DNA from: an uncultured Paracoccaceae bacterium
GTDB taxonomy: Bacteria > Pseudomonadota > Alphaproteobacteria > Rhodobacterales > Rhodobacteraceae
Assembly (NCBI GenBank): GCA_913054485.1
Contig: CAJXHQ010000025.1
Location: forward strand, 1 to 14,517
Length of the DNA: 14,517 nucleotides
Reading direction: 5' to 3'
Below the pieces are notes generated by a model, which searched no databases, had not been told where the DNA came from, and worked only from the letters and a program-made list of their open reading frames with translations. A program made the translations under genes and the position numbers. This document shows positions 7,158 to 13,874 of this stretch, one piece after another; the stretch's first letter is position 1; each line of letters opens with the position of its first letter.

Positions 7158-7811
7158 TCATTCCTCCAGCCGGAAATCGCCGCGTTCGGCGCGGTTGGCG
7201 TAGTAGAACGCAATCGCCTGTGCGCGGTTCTTGACCGAGAGTTTTTCGTACAGGTTCGACAGGTGGAATTTCACCGTGTTGGTGGTGATCCCCAGCTCTG
7301 CGCTCAGCTCCTTGTTGGTCAGCCCCTTCGACAGCGCCTCAAGCATGGTACGTTCACGGCGCGACAGCTGCTCGATCGGGTCGGTCTGCAGCTGGCGCAC
7401 GTCGAGGTAGGGGAAAACCATTTTGCCCTCGGACACGGCGAGGCAGGTTTCCAGTAGGCCGTCCACCGCGCCTGAGCGCGGCGCAAAGCCCGCCGCGCCT
7501 GCGCTCATCGCCTTGCGCGGCACATCCGACACCTCGTCGGCATAGACCACCAGCTTCGGCGCCGTCTCCTGGTCGCGCAGCACTTCGATCAGCTTGGCGC
7601 CGCCAAGGGCGGGCAGGTTCCAGTCGATCACCCCGACCTGCACCGGCACCCGCATCACCGTGCCGAGGAAGCCTTCGGCAGTGGCCGAGGTCGCCACGAG
7701 AGAGAATCGCGGGTCGCGCTCGAAGATTTCGGACATCGCCGAGAGCACCAGCGGATTTGAGTCAGCAAGCATGACCGAAACCGGGGAAACTTTGTCGTGT
7801 ATCGTCACCAT
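7158..7811 (-). CDS. LuxR/FixJ-type regulator with degenerate receiver domain
   Basis: This is a cytoplasmic DNA-binding protein of 217 residues. A receiver-like fold covers about residues 10-125 and a GerE/LuxR helix-turn-helix about 148-208 (LSRRERTMLEALSKGLTNKE, then LGITTNTVKFHLSNLYEKLS). The HTH is intact. The receiver keeps Asp63 (VGVIDWNLP) at the phospho-acceptor position, but other active-site residues are altered. The acidic pair is reduced to Asp17 alone (LADSNP), the switch Thr/Ser is Ala91 (VVYADE), and the conserved Lys is replaced near Arg112 (GFAPRSG). Phosphorylation-independent control, perhaps by a metabolite, is therefore plausible. No histidine kinase is nearby. It lies between mcl-gck and the divergent sga operon and probably regulates both and itself. 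Confidence 0.9.
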   Translation of the reverse strand: MVTIHDKVSPVSVMLADSNPLVLSAMSEIFERDPRFSLVATSATAEGFLGTVMRVPVQVGVIDWNLPALGGAKLIEVLRDQETAPKLVVYADEVSDVPRKAMSAGAAGFAPRSGAVDGLLETCLAVSEGKMVFPYLDVRQLQTDPIEQLSRRERTMLEALSKGLTNKELSAELGITTNTVKFHLSNLYEKLSVKNRAQAIAFYYANRAERGDFRLEE

Positions 7812-7832
7812 TCGTTCTCTTTCTGGCGCAAA

Positions 7833-7848
7833 CTACCCAAATGGGTAG
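7833..7848. promoter_or_regulatory. Candidate operator: inverted repeat CTACCCA-N2-TGGGTAG
   Basis: Perfect 7-bp dyad with a 2-bp centre, lying 22-37 bp upstream of the luxR start codon. The symmetric form fits a dimeric LuxR-type HTH, and the closeness to the start suggests autoregulation, more likely repression. Inference from symmetry and position only. Confidence 0.5.
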
Positions 7849-7899
7849 GGGTTATTTCGGTATGCACCGGTATTCTTGGACCTTTGGGCGGTAATTTTC

Positions 7900-7919
7900 C
7901 TACCCAATTAGATACCCAA
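7900..7919 (+). promoter_or_regulatory. Candidate activator site: TACCCAA direct repeat upstream of sga
   Basis: CTACCCAA (7900-7907) and ATACCCAA (7912-7919) repeat in the same orientation at 12-bp spacing, about 90-108 bp before the sga start codon. They share the half-site of the dyad at 7833-7848. The position would suit an activator for the sga-mtkAB operon. Confidence 0.45.
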
Positions 7920-8007
7920 AAGCAGGATATTGGAATGTTGCGGGAAATGTCGAGGCGCGATTGTCTGTTTGGGAATTTGAAACCTAACGCAGACTGGACC
8001 CCCGCTG

Positions 8008-9255
8008 ATGAGCGACGTGACCCTCTTCCCGGCTCTGGAGATCCCCGAGACCCTCGCCGCAGGCCCCGGCCCCGGCAACACCAATGCACGGGTGCTGGCC
8101 GCCTTTGCAAACGCCGGTCTGGCAGATCACATGCAGGCCGACGTGCTGCGCGGCATGATCGAATGCAAGGAGATGCTGCGCAGCCTCTGGGGCACCGCGA
8201 ACACCTACACCTTCGGCGTCGGCGGCACCGGGTTTTCCGGCCTAGACTGCATGCTGAACGCCATCCTGCCCGGTGACACGGTTGCGGTCTTCACCAATGG
8301 CACCTTCTCCGGCATCGACGCGCTGACCATCCGCATGAAGGCCGCCACCCGCGCAGAACTGGCCGCTAACCCGATGAACCCGCAAGCGGCCAGCGTCACC
8401 GTGATCGAAGTGCCGCATGGCGAAAGCGTTGCGGGCAAGCTGGCCGACAAGGTGCTGGCCGAGATCAAACCCAAATGGGCCTTCATGGCGCATTGGGAAA
8501 CCGGGTCCGGCCGCATCAACGATTTGCGCGGCTTCTCGGATGCTTGTGAAAAGCACGGCGCGATGGGGCTGATCGACGCCGTGTCGTCGCTGGGCATCGA
8601 GGATTTCTCGATCGACGATTACCCCGGTGTGGCCGGCTGGGCCTCCTGCCCGCAGAAGGGCGTGCTCTGCCTGCCGCTGACCTATGCGCCGGTGAGCTTC
8701 ACCGATCGCTACATCGAAACCGTGAAGGCCAACGGCTGCCATTCTTATGTGCACCACCCCGTTCTGGAAGCCCGCCATTGGGCCATTATTGACGGTAAGG
8801 ATGCCAAGGCCGGTGCCTATCACCGCACCCATTCCGGCTATGCGGTGGCTGCCTTCCACGAGGCGCTGCGCATCACTTTGCAGCACGGCCGCGCAGAGAA
8901 GGCCCGCGACTATGCGATCCACGAAAGCGCCCTGCGCGAGGCCGTGACGGCACTGGGATGCGAGGTCACCTCGAACATGACTTCGCTGGTAGTGCTGAAC
9001 CTGCCGGGTGCGCTGAAGGGACGTGAAAAGGAGCTGGTGCAGATGTGCCGCGCCGAAGGCTTCGGCATCTGGCCGACCCTGTCGGAGCCGGTGCAGGTGC
9101 GCATCGGCATCCTGAACCAGATCACCCGAGAGGCGATCACCGATATCGTTGTCCGCTTTGCCACGGCAATGGCGGCCCTGGGCGCGGATGTGGACATGGA
9201 CGCGGTCCATGGACAGCTCGCCCGGTCTTACGGCGTTGCGGTCGCAGCGCAGTAA
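8008..9255 (+). CDS. sgaA: Class V PLP-dependent aminotransferase, probable serine-glyoxylate aminotransferase
   Basis: The predicted reaction is serine + glyoxylate to hydroxypyruvate + glycine, inferred mainly from its neighbours. The product has 415 residues, a normal fold-type I length. Visible features are AAGPGPGNTNARVL (residues 17-30, the usual GP start of this family), FGVGGTGFSGLD (69-80), HWETGSGRI (162-170), GLIDAVSSLG (187-196) with Asp190 for the PLP ring nitrogen, and CPQKGVL (214-220) with Lys217 as the probable Schiff-base lysine. The site is divergent: the family usually shows HNETSTG and SQKG, while here the Asn is Trp163 and the Ser is Pro215. Only a weak GGA precedes ATG 8008; an in-frame TGA upstream and the absence of other ATG/GTG/TTG codons fix the start. 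It leads the mtkAB operon. Confidence 0.82.
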   Translation: MSDVTLFPALEIPETLAAGPGPGNTNARVLAAFANAGLADHMQADVLRGMIECKEMLRSLWGTANTYTFGVGGTGFSGLDCMLNAILPGDTVAVFTNGTFSGIDALTIRMKAATRAELAANPMNPQAASVTVIEVPHGESVAGKLADKVLAEIKPKWAFMAHWETGSGRINDLRGFSDACEKHGAMGLIDAVSSLGIEDFSIDDYPGVAGWASCPQKGVLCLPLTYAPVSFTDRYIETVKANGCHSYVHHPVLEARHWAIIDGKDAKAGAYHRTHSGYAVAAFHEALRITLQHGRAEKARDYAIHESALREAVTALGCEVTSNMTSLVVLNLPGALKGREKELVQMCRAEGFGIWPTLSEPVQVRIGILNQITREAITDIVVRFATAMAALGADVDMDAVHGQLARSYGVAVAAQ

Positions 9256-9279
9256 TCTGTCCAGTCAGGGAGGAAAGAC

Positions 9280-10479
9280 ATGGACATTCATGAGTATCAG
9301 GCCAAGGAAATCCTGAACGGATTTGGCGTTGAAGTGCCCCCGGGCGCGCTGGCCTACAGCCCCGAGCAGGCGGCCTACCGCGCGCGCGAGCTGGGCGGAG
9401 AGAAGTGGATCGTCAAGGCGCAGGTGCATGCCAGCGGGCACGGTAAGGCGGGCGGGGTGAAGCTCTGTTCGTCTGAGAATGAGATCCACGAGGCTGCCGA
9501 CAGCATGTTCGGCCGCAAGCTGGTGACCCATCAGACCGGGCCGGAAGGCAAGGGCATCTACCGCGTGTACGTGGAAGGTGCGGTGCCGATCGACCGGGAG
9601 ATCTATCTCGGCTTTGTGCTCGACCGCTCCTCGCAGCGGGTAATGATCGTCGCCTCCTCCGAAGGCGGCATGGAGATCGAGGAAATCTCGGCCGAGCGCC
9701 CGGAGAGCATCGTGCGTGCGATTGTCGAGCCCGCCGTGGGCCTGCAGGATTTCCAGGCCCGCGAGATCGCCTTCAAGCTGGGTATCGAAGCAGCCATGGT
9801 GCAGCAGATGGTACGCACTCTGAAGGGCTGTTACCGCGCCTTCACCGAGCTCGATGCCACCATGGTGGAGATCAACCCGCTGGTGGTGACCGGCGACAAC
9901 CGCATCGTGGCGCTGGACGCCAAAATGACCTTTGACGACAACGCCATGTTCCGGCACCCGCAGATTTCTGAGCTGCGCGATAAGTCGCAAGAGGACCCGC
10001 GCGAAAGCCGCGCTGCCGACCGCGGCCTGTCCTACGTCGGCCTTGACGGCAATATCGGCTGCATCGTCAATGGCGCGGGCCTCGCCATGGCGACCATGGA
10101 CACCATCAAGCTGGCCGGCGGCGAGCCTGCCAACTTCCTCGACATCGGCGGCGGCGCTACGCCCGAACGGGTGGCCAAGGCGTTCAACCTGGTGACCTCG
10201 GACCAGAACGTGCAGGCGATCCTGGTGAACATTTTTGCCGGCATCAACCGCTGCGACTGGGTGGCCGAGGGGGTCGTGCAGGCGCTTCGGGCCAACCCGG
10301 TTGACGTGCCCGTGGTCGTGCGCCTGTCCGGCACCAATGTGGAAGAAGGCCAGAAGATCATCGCGCAATCCGGCCTGCCGCTGATCCGCGCCACCACCCT
10401 GATGGAAGCCGCCGAACGCGCCGTTGGCGCGTGGAAGAACGATCTTTCCCAAAACACCCGCGTGAGGGCCGTCCAATGA
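9280..10479 (+). CDS. mtkA: Malate-CoA ligase (malate thiokinase) beta subunit
   Basis: With MtkB it activates L-malate to malyl-CoA using ATP and CoA. The 399-residue product has an ATP-grasp domain (about 1-240) and a CoA-ligase domain (about 250-385). Residues matching E. coli SucC are in register: Lys46 (IVKAQVH), the phosphate loop [13 protein letters not shown] (50-62), and Mg ligands Asn199 (VEINP) and Asp213 (ALDAK). From memory it follows Methylobacterium MtkA rather than SucC at MDx[15 protein letters not shown] and [15 protein letters not shown] (SucC has IFGGIMRCD). Strong AGGGAGG (about 9267-9273) precedes ATG 9280. It sits 24 bp after sga and overlaps mtkB by 4 bp. A succinyl-CoA synthetase role is less likely given the mcl and sga neighbours. 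Confidence 0.92.
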   Translation: MDIHEYQAKEILNGFGVEVPPGALAYSPEQAAYRARELGGEKWIVKAQVHASGHGKAGGVKLCSSENEIHEAADSMFGRKLVTHQTGPEGKGIYRVYVEGAVPIDREIYLGFVLDRSSQRVMIVASSEGGMEIEEISAERPESIVRAIVEPAVGLQDFQAREIAFKLGIEAAMVQQMVRTLKGCYRAFTELDATMVEINPLVVTGDNRIVALDAKMTFDDNAMFRHPQISELRDKSQEDPRESRAADRGLSYVGLDGNIGCIVNGAGLAMATMDTIKLAGGEPANFLDIGGGATPERVAKAFNLVTSDQNVQAILVNIFAGINRCDWVAEGVVQALRANPVDVPVVVRLSGTNVEEGQKIIAQSGLPLIRATTLMEAAERAVGAWKNDLSQNTRVRAVQ

Positions 10480-11369
10480 GCATTCTTCTTGATCGCGACA
10501 GCAAGGTCATCGTCCAGGGCATCACCGGCAAGATGGCGCGGTTTCATACCAAGGACATGCTGGACTACGGCACCAACGTTGTCGGCGGCGTGGTGCCCGG
10601 CAAGGGCGGTGAAACCGTCGAGGGGGTGCCGGTCTTCAACACCGTGAAAGAGGCCGTGGAGGCCACCGGCGCCAATGCCTCGCTGGTGTTTGTGCCGCCG
10701 CCCTTCGCAGCGGACTCCATCATGGAAGCGGCCGATGCCGGAATCAAATACTGCGTCTGCATCACCGACGGCATCCCGGCGCAGGACATGATCCGCGTGA
10801 AACGCTACATGTACCGCTACCCCCGGGAAAAGCGGATGGTGCTTACGGGCCCGAACTGTGCTGGCACCATCTCTCCCGGCAAGGCGCTTTTGGGCATCAT
10901 GCCCGGCCATATCTACCTGCAAGGCAATGTCGGCATCATCGGCCGATCGGGCACCTTGGGGTATGAGGCTGCCGCACAGCTGAAAGAGCTGGGCCTGGGG
11001 GTTTCCACTTCCGTCGGCATCGGCGGCGACCCGATCAACGGCTCCTCCTTCAAGGACATCCTCAAGTGGTTCGAGAATGACCCGGAGACCGAAGTGATCG
11101 CCATGATCGGCGAGATCGGCGGCCCGCAGGAAGCGGAAGCGGCGGATTACATCAAGAACCACGTGACCAAGCCGGTGGTGGCTTACGTCGCGGGCCTAAC
11201 CGCCCCCAAGGGCCGCACCATGGGCCATGCGGGCGCGATCATCTCCGCCTTTGGTGAAAGCGCCAGCGAGAAGGTGGAGATCCTGTCGGCTGCCGGCGTC
11301 ACCGTGGCGGAAAACCCGGCCGTGATCGGCGAGACGATTGCCGGCGTGATCAAAGCGAAAGCTGCCTGA
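10476..11369 (+). CDS. mtkB: Malate-CoA ligase (malate thiokinase) alpha subunit
   Basis: This subunit binds CoA and carries the phosphohistidine in malyl-CoA formation. The product has 297 residues, as for SucD-type alpha subunits. Key features are [20 protein letters not shown] at the N terminus (CoA-binding Rossmann domain, GITGKM), [13 protein letters not shown] (123-135), [12 protein letters not shown] (154-165), [12 protein letters not shown] (181-192) and MGHAGAII (249-256), where His251 is the expected phosphohistidine. ATG 10476 overlaps the mtkA TGA as ATGA, the classic coupled arrangement; longer readings from GTG/ATG inside mtkA (for example 10431) lack family support. A hairpin lies 24-63 bp downstream, before hpr. 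Confidence 0.93.
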   Translation: MSILLDRDSKVIVQGITGKMARFHTKDMLDYGTNVVGGVVPGKGGETVEGVPVFNTVKEAVEATGANASLVFVPPPFAADSIMEAADAGIKYCVCITDGIPAQDMIRVKRYMYRYPREKRMVLTGPNCAGTISPGKALLGIMPGHIYLQGNVGIIGRSGTLGYEAAAQLKELGLGVSTSVGIGGDPINGSSFKDILKWFENDPETEVIAMIGEIGGPQEAEAADYIKNHVTKPVVAYVAGLTAPKGRTMGHAGAIISAFGESASEKVEILSAAGVTVAENPAVIGETIAGVIKAKAA

Positions 11370-11392
11370 CCCGGCAACGGGACAGGCCGCGG

Positions 11393-11432
11393 CACCCCGT
11401 CCCTGCTCCGGGGCAATGGACGGGACGGGGTG
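11393..11432 (+). terminator. 11-bp stem-loop between mtkB and hprA
   Basis: Perfect inverted repeat, CACCCCGTCCC (11393-11403) against GGGACGGGGTG (11422-11432), with an 18-nt loop. The following sequence, TCAAATTATTGAG, is AT-rich but has no U run, so full intrinsic termination is uncertain. It may attenuate, or mark a processing site that sets the mtkAB to hprA ratio. hprA has its own strong GGGGAGGG (11457-11464), 7 nt before its ATG. Confidence 0.5.
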
Positions 11433-11471
11433 TCAAATTATTGAGACCAAAGATCCGGGGAGGGTCCAGCC

Positions 11472-12443
11472 ATGCAGAAACCCAAAGTGCTTGTTACCCG
11501 CCGCTGGCCGGCGGCCGTGGAGGCCCGGCTGACCGAGGATTTTGATGCGGTTCTGAACACCTCTGATACGCCGCTGAATGAGACTGAGATCCGTGATGCG
11601 CTGACCCGCTTTGACGCGGTTCTGCCCACGGTGACCGACAAGGTAACAGCGCGGGCGATGGATGTGGTCAAGCCACAGGCGCGCATTCTGGCCAACTACG
11701 GCGTCGGCTATTCGCACATTGACATGGCCAGCGTGGCAAACCACGGCATGACCGTGACCAACACGCCGGATGTCTTAAGCGAATGCACTGCCGACATTGC
11801 CATGACGCTCATGCTGATGGCTGCGCGCCGGGCCGGTGAAGGCGAACGCGAGCTGCGCGCCGGCGGCTGGACCGGCTGGCGGCCGACGCATCTGGTGGGT
11901 GCCAAGGTCTCGGGCAAGACACTGGGCATCGTCGGCTTCGGCCGCATCGGCCAGGAGATGGCGCGGCGTGCACACCATGGCTTTGGCATGAAGATCCTGG
12001 TGCAGAACCGCTCGGCCGTCGCGCCGGAGGTGCTGGCGCAATTCAAGGCAGAACAGGTGGAGAGCCTGGCGCAACTGATGCCGGAGTGTGATTACATCTC
12101 GCTGCACTGCCCCGGCGGGGCGGCCAACCGGCATCTGATCAACACGGCCATGCTGAACCTGATGAAGCCCGACGCTTTCCTGATCAACACCGCCCGCGGC
12201 GAGGTAATCGACGAGCAGGCGCTGGTGCAGGCATTGATGTTTGAAACCATCGGCGGAGCAGGGCTGGATGTCTTTGACGGCGAGCCGCGGATCAACCCGG
12301 ATCTGCTGCACTGCGACCGGCTGGTGATGCTGCCGCATCTGGGCTCTGCCACCCGCGAAGCCCGTGAAGCAATGGGATTTCGCGTGCTGGACAACCTTAG
12401 CGATTTCTTTGCCGGCCGCGAGCCGCGCGACAAGGTCGCCTGA
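11472..12443 (+). CDS. hprA: Hydroxypyruvate/glyoxylate reductase (D-2-hydroxyacid dehydrogenase family)
   Basis: It is predicted to reduce hydroxypyruvate to D-glycerate, the step after the aminotransferase; glyoxylate is a likely second substrate. The product has 323 residues, the normal length. The substrate loop NYGVGYSHIDM (75-85), the Rossmann motif GFGRIG (155-160) and the catalytic triad Arg242 (NTARGEVID), Glu271 (DVFDGEP) and His289 (LPHLGSAT) are all intact. The residues after the second Rossmann strand read VQNRS with Arg180, where NAD-specific enzymes usually carry an acidic residue, suggesting NADPH use. Strong GGGGAGGG precedes ATG 11472 by 7 nt. It lies 102 bp after mtkB on the same strand. 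The specific substrate is inferred from context. Confidence 0.88.
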   Translation: MQKPKVLVTRRWPAAVEARLTEDFDAVLNTSDTPLNETEIRDALTRFDAVLPTVTDKVTARAMDVVKPQARILANYGVGYSHIDMASVANHGMTVTNTPDVLSECTADIAMTLMLMAARRAGEGERELRAGGWTGWRPTHLVGAKVSGKTLGIVGFGRIGQEMARRAHHGFGMKILVQNRSAVAPEVLAQFKAEQVESLAQLMPECDYISLHCPGGAANRHLINTAMLNLMKPDAFLINTARGEVIDEQALVQALMFETIGGAGLDVFDGEPRINPDLLHCDRLVMLPHLGSATREAREAMGFRVLDNLSDFFAGREPRDKVA

Positions 12444-12446
12444 AGC

Positions 12447-12470
12447 GTCCGTTCCCGGACCTGATCTTTC
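12447..12470 (+). terminator. Weak terminator candidate after hprA
   Basis: Short GC stem GTCCG (12447-12451) and CGGAC (12456-12460) with a 4-nt loop, followed by the pyrimidine-rich CTGATCTTTCTCT. It is placed right after the hprA stop. The stem is short and the T tract interrupted, so confidence is low. Confidence 0.3.
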
Positions 12471-12651
12471 TCTGAGCAAACGGGACCGGCCACGCCAAGA
12501 ACGACAAATGGCGCATGCTGGCTTGCAGAGGCCAGGGCCAGGCTATTGCACCCCTGCCGCCAGACCGGCGTGGCGCCGATGAAAATCCCTGTCCAATGGC
12601 ATGAAACTGAAATAATCTTTCTCTCCAGAGGGAAAGCCGCAGAAAACTGTT
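12471..12651. other. Intergenic stretch before the DUF1612-type gene
   Basis: No gene is seen here. Short GGCC-rich direct and inverted repeats lie around 12520-12545, and the last 50 bases are AT-richer, with AATAAT near 12610 that might be part of a promoter for the following gene. No clear -35 partner was found. Confidence 0.4.
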
Positions 12652-13839
12652 ATGGACACTCAGGCGAATGAAAGATCTCAATCAGCCTTTGACCTGATGC
12701 TAGGGGCGGAGGTTACCGCGGCACGTATCGAAGGGCACCTGTCGCGCGATCCCATGGTGGCGGCCCAGTGGCGCGGCGAGGCTGCGGTTGCAGAGGCGGT
12801 GGCCTCAATCGGGCTGGAAGATGTCCGGCTGTCCGAACCCGACCTGCTGATCCGGGTCAGCGAGAACCCGGACATCAGCGCCGATCACCGTGCTGTCGAA
12901 GATGCCCTTTCGGTCCTGAGGTTCCTGCGCAATCCGGGAGATCCTGCCGGCACGCCGGGACAGGTGCTCGCGCGGATTGCCCGCATGGCGGCGCGGGCAG
13001 AGGCGGATGACCCGCTGCCGGATCCGGATGAGGATCTTTGCACAGTCTTCGATCACTGCCAGGGCAGGGCACCCCTGCTGGAGGCACTGCGGGCCGCTGC
13101 CGCCTATGCCGCGCTGACCGGGCGGCGCAGCCCGGTGGCCGAGCGGATGGTCTTTGCCGCTGCGGAACATGCCTCACGCGGTCTTGCCTCGGGCGGGCCG
13201 CCGCGGATCCGGGCGGCGGATGATCCGCTGCGCGGCCTCGGCGGCCGGGTCGATGCCACCTGGATTGCCCTGCCGTCCCTTGCGCTGACCCGTATGCGGT
13301 TCAGGGTGTGGTCGCCGCAAAACCCAGCCTCGGCGCGGGATCTGGTGTCCGGCCTGGCCAAGGTTCTGGATCAGGAGCTGGGCCGGGTGATCGCGATCCA
13401 TGCTTGGCGCCAGAAGGCGGAGGAAGCCTCCCTTGGCCTGCATGGCCGCTCCAAGCTGGGTGACGCCATTGCCGCGGTCGACGCAGAGCCGGTGATGACC
13501 TCGCGCGCGCTGGCGGACCGGATCAGCGTCACCCAGCGCGGGGCAATCAACTTGCTAGCGCAGATGACCGGTCTGGGCCTCTTGGAGGAGATGACCAAAC
13601 GCCGGTCGGCGCGGATTTGGGCGACGCCGGGCCTGGCGTGGCTTTGGGCCGGTGGCCGGCATTCACCGGCAGGCGCAGCAGCTGGGCCGGGCATAAAGAC
13701 TGGGATATCCGGTGCCCATAAGAGCCGCCTGCGCCAGGCGGAGGATGACACCGGCATGGCGAATGCGCTGGAAGACTTCGATGCCATGCTGGATCGGGTG
13801 GATGGGTTGCTCGGCCGGTCGAAAGGGGCGGCGGATTGA
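12652..13839 (+). CDS. Putative DNA-binding protein, DUF1612/HTH (RHE_PE00001-like) family
   Basis: The product is a soluble, Ala/Arg-rich protein of 395 residues. The overall pattern resembles the rhizobial RHE_PE00001-type family: an N-terminal DUF1612-like helical region (about residues 20-260) and a C-terminal helix-turn-helix (about 268-325). The latter contains SKLGDAIAAVDAEPVMTSRA, then ISVTQRGAINLLAQMTGLGL and a wing ending RSARIWATPG. A final helix (about 372-390, EDFDAMLDRVDGLLGR) completes the fold. From memory, such proteins are common on alphaproteobacterial plasmids and accessory islands; their biochemical role is unknown. There is no obvious tie to the serine-cycle genes. The nearest purine-rich RBS (GAGGG, about 12626) is far from ATG 12652, so the start may be slightly different. 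Confidence 0.7.
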   Translation: MDTQANERSQSAFDLMLGAEVTAARIEGHLSRDPMVAAQWRGEAAVAEAVASIGLEDVRLSEPDLLIRVSENPDISADHRAVEDALSVLRFLRNPGDPAGTPGQVLARIARMAARAEADDPLPDPDEDLCTVFDHCQGRAPLLEALRAAAAYAALTGRRSPVAERMVFAAAEHASRGLASGGPPRIRAADDPLRGLGGRVDATWIALPSLALTRMRFRVWSPQNPASARDLVSGLAKVLDQELGRVIAIHAWRQKAEEASLGLHGRSKLGDAIAAVDAEPVMTSRALADRISVTQRGAINLLAQMTGLGLLEEMTKRRSARIWATPGLAWLWAGGRHSPAGAAAGPGIKTGISGAHKSRLRQAEDDTGMANALEDFDAMLDRVDGLLGRSKGAAD

Positions 13840-13874
13840 TCCGGCAACGGGTTTCCTCCGGGCAGGAAAGTTAG

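Larger units (their letters stand above)
7812..8007. promoter_or_regulatory. Divergent luxR / sga control region
   Basis: This 196-bp gap between divergent genes should hold both promoters. It contains four copies of the half-site TACCCA or its complement: the perfect inverted repeat CTACCCA-AA-TGGGTAG (7833-7848), CTACCCAA (7900-7907) and ATACCCAA (7912-7919). A second motif, CGGTA, recurs in direct orientation at 7858, 7868 and 7889, spaced 10 and 21 bp. I cannot place a convincing -35/-10 pair for either gene. The region is visibly AT-richer than the flanking genes. Confidence 0.65.

Noticed and set aside
10431..10475. Upstream start for mtkB giving 15 extra residues
   Set aside because: The extension is translated from inside mtkA and lacks family similarity; ATG 10476 overlaps the mtkA stop as ATGA.
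9265..10476. 403-codon minus-strand open frame opposite mtkA
   Set aside because: mtkA has all family motifs and metal ligands on the plus strand; the antisense product is a compositional shadow.
9280..11369. mtkA/mtkB read as housekeeping succinyl-CoA synthetase sucC/sucD
   Set aside because: Residues are shared with SucCD, but neighbours mcl, sga, gck and hpr and recalled MtkA-like motifs ([15 protein letters not shown]) favour malate-CoA ligase. Not fully excluded without an assay.
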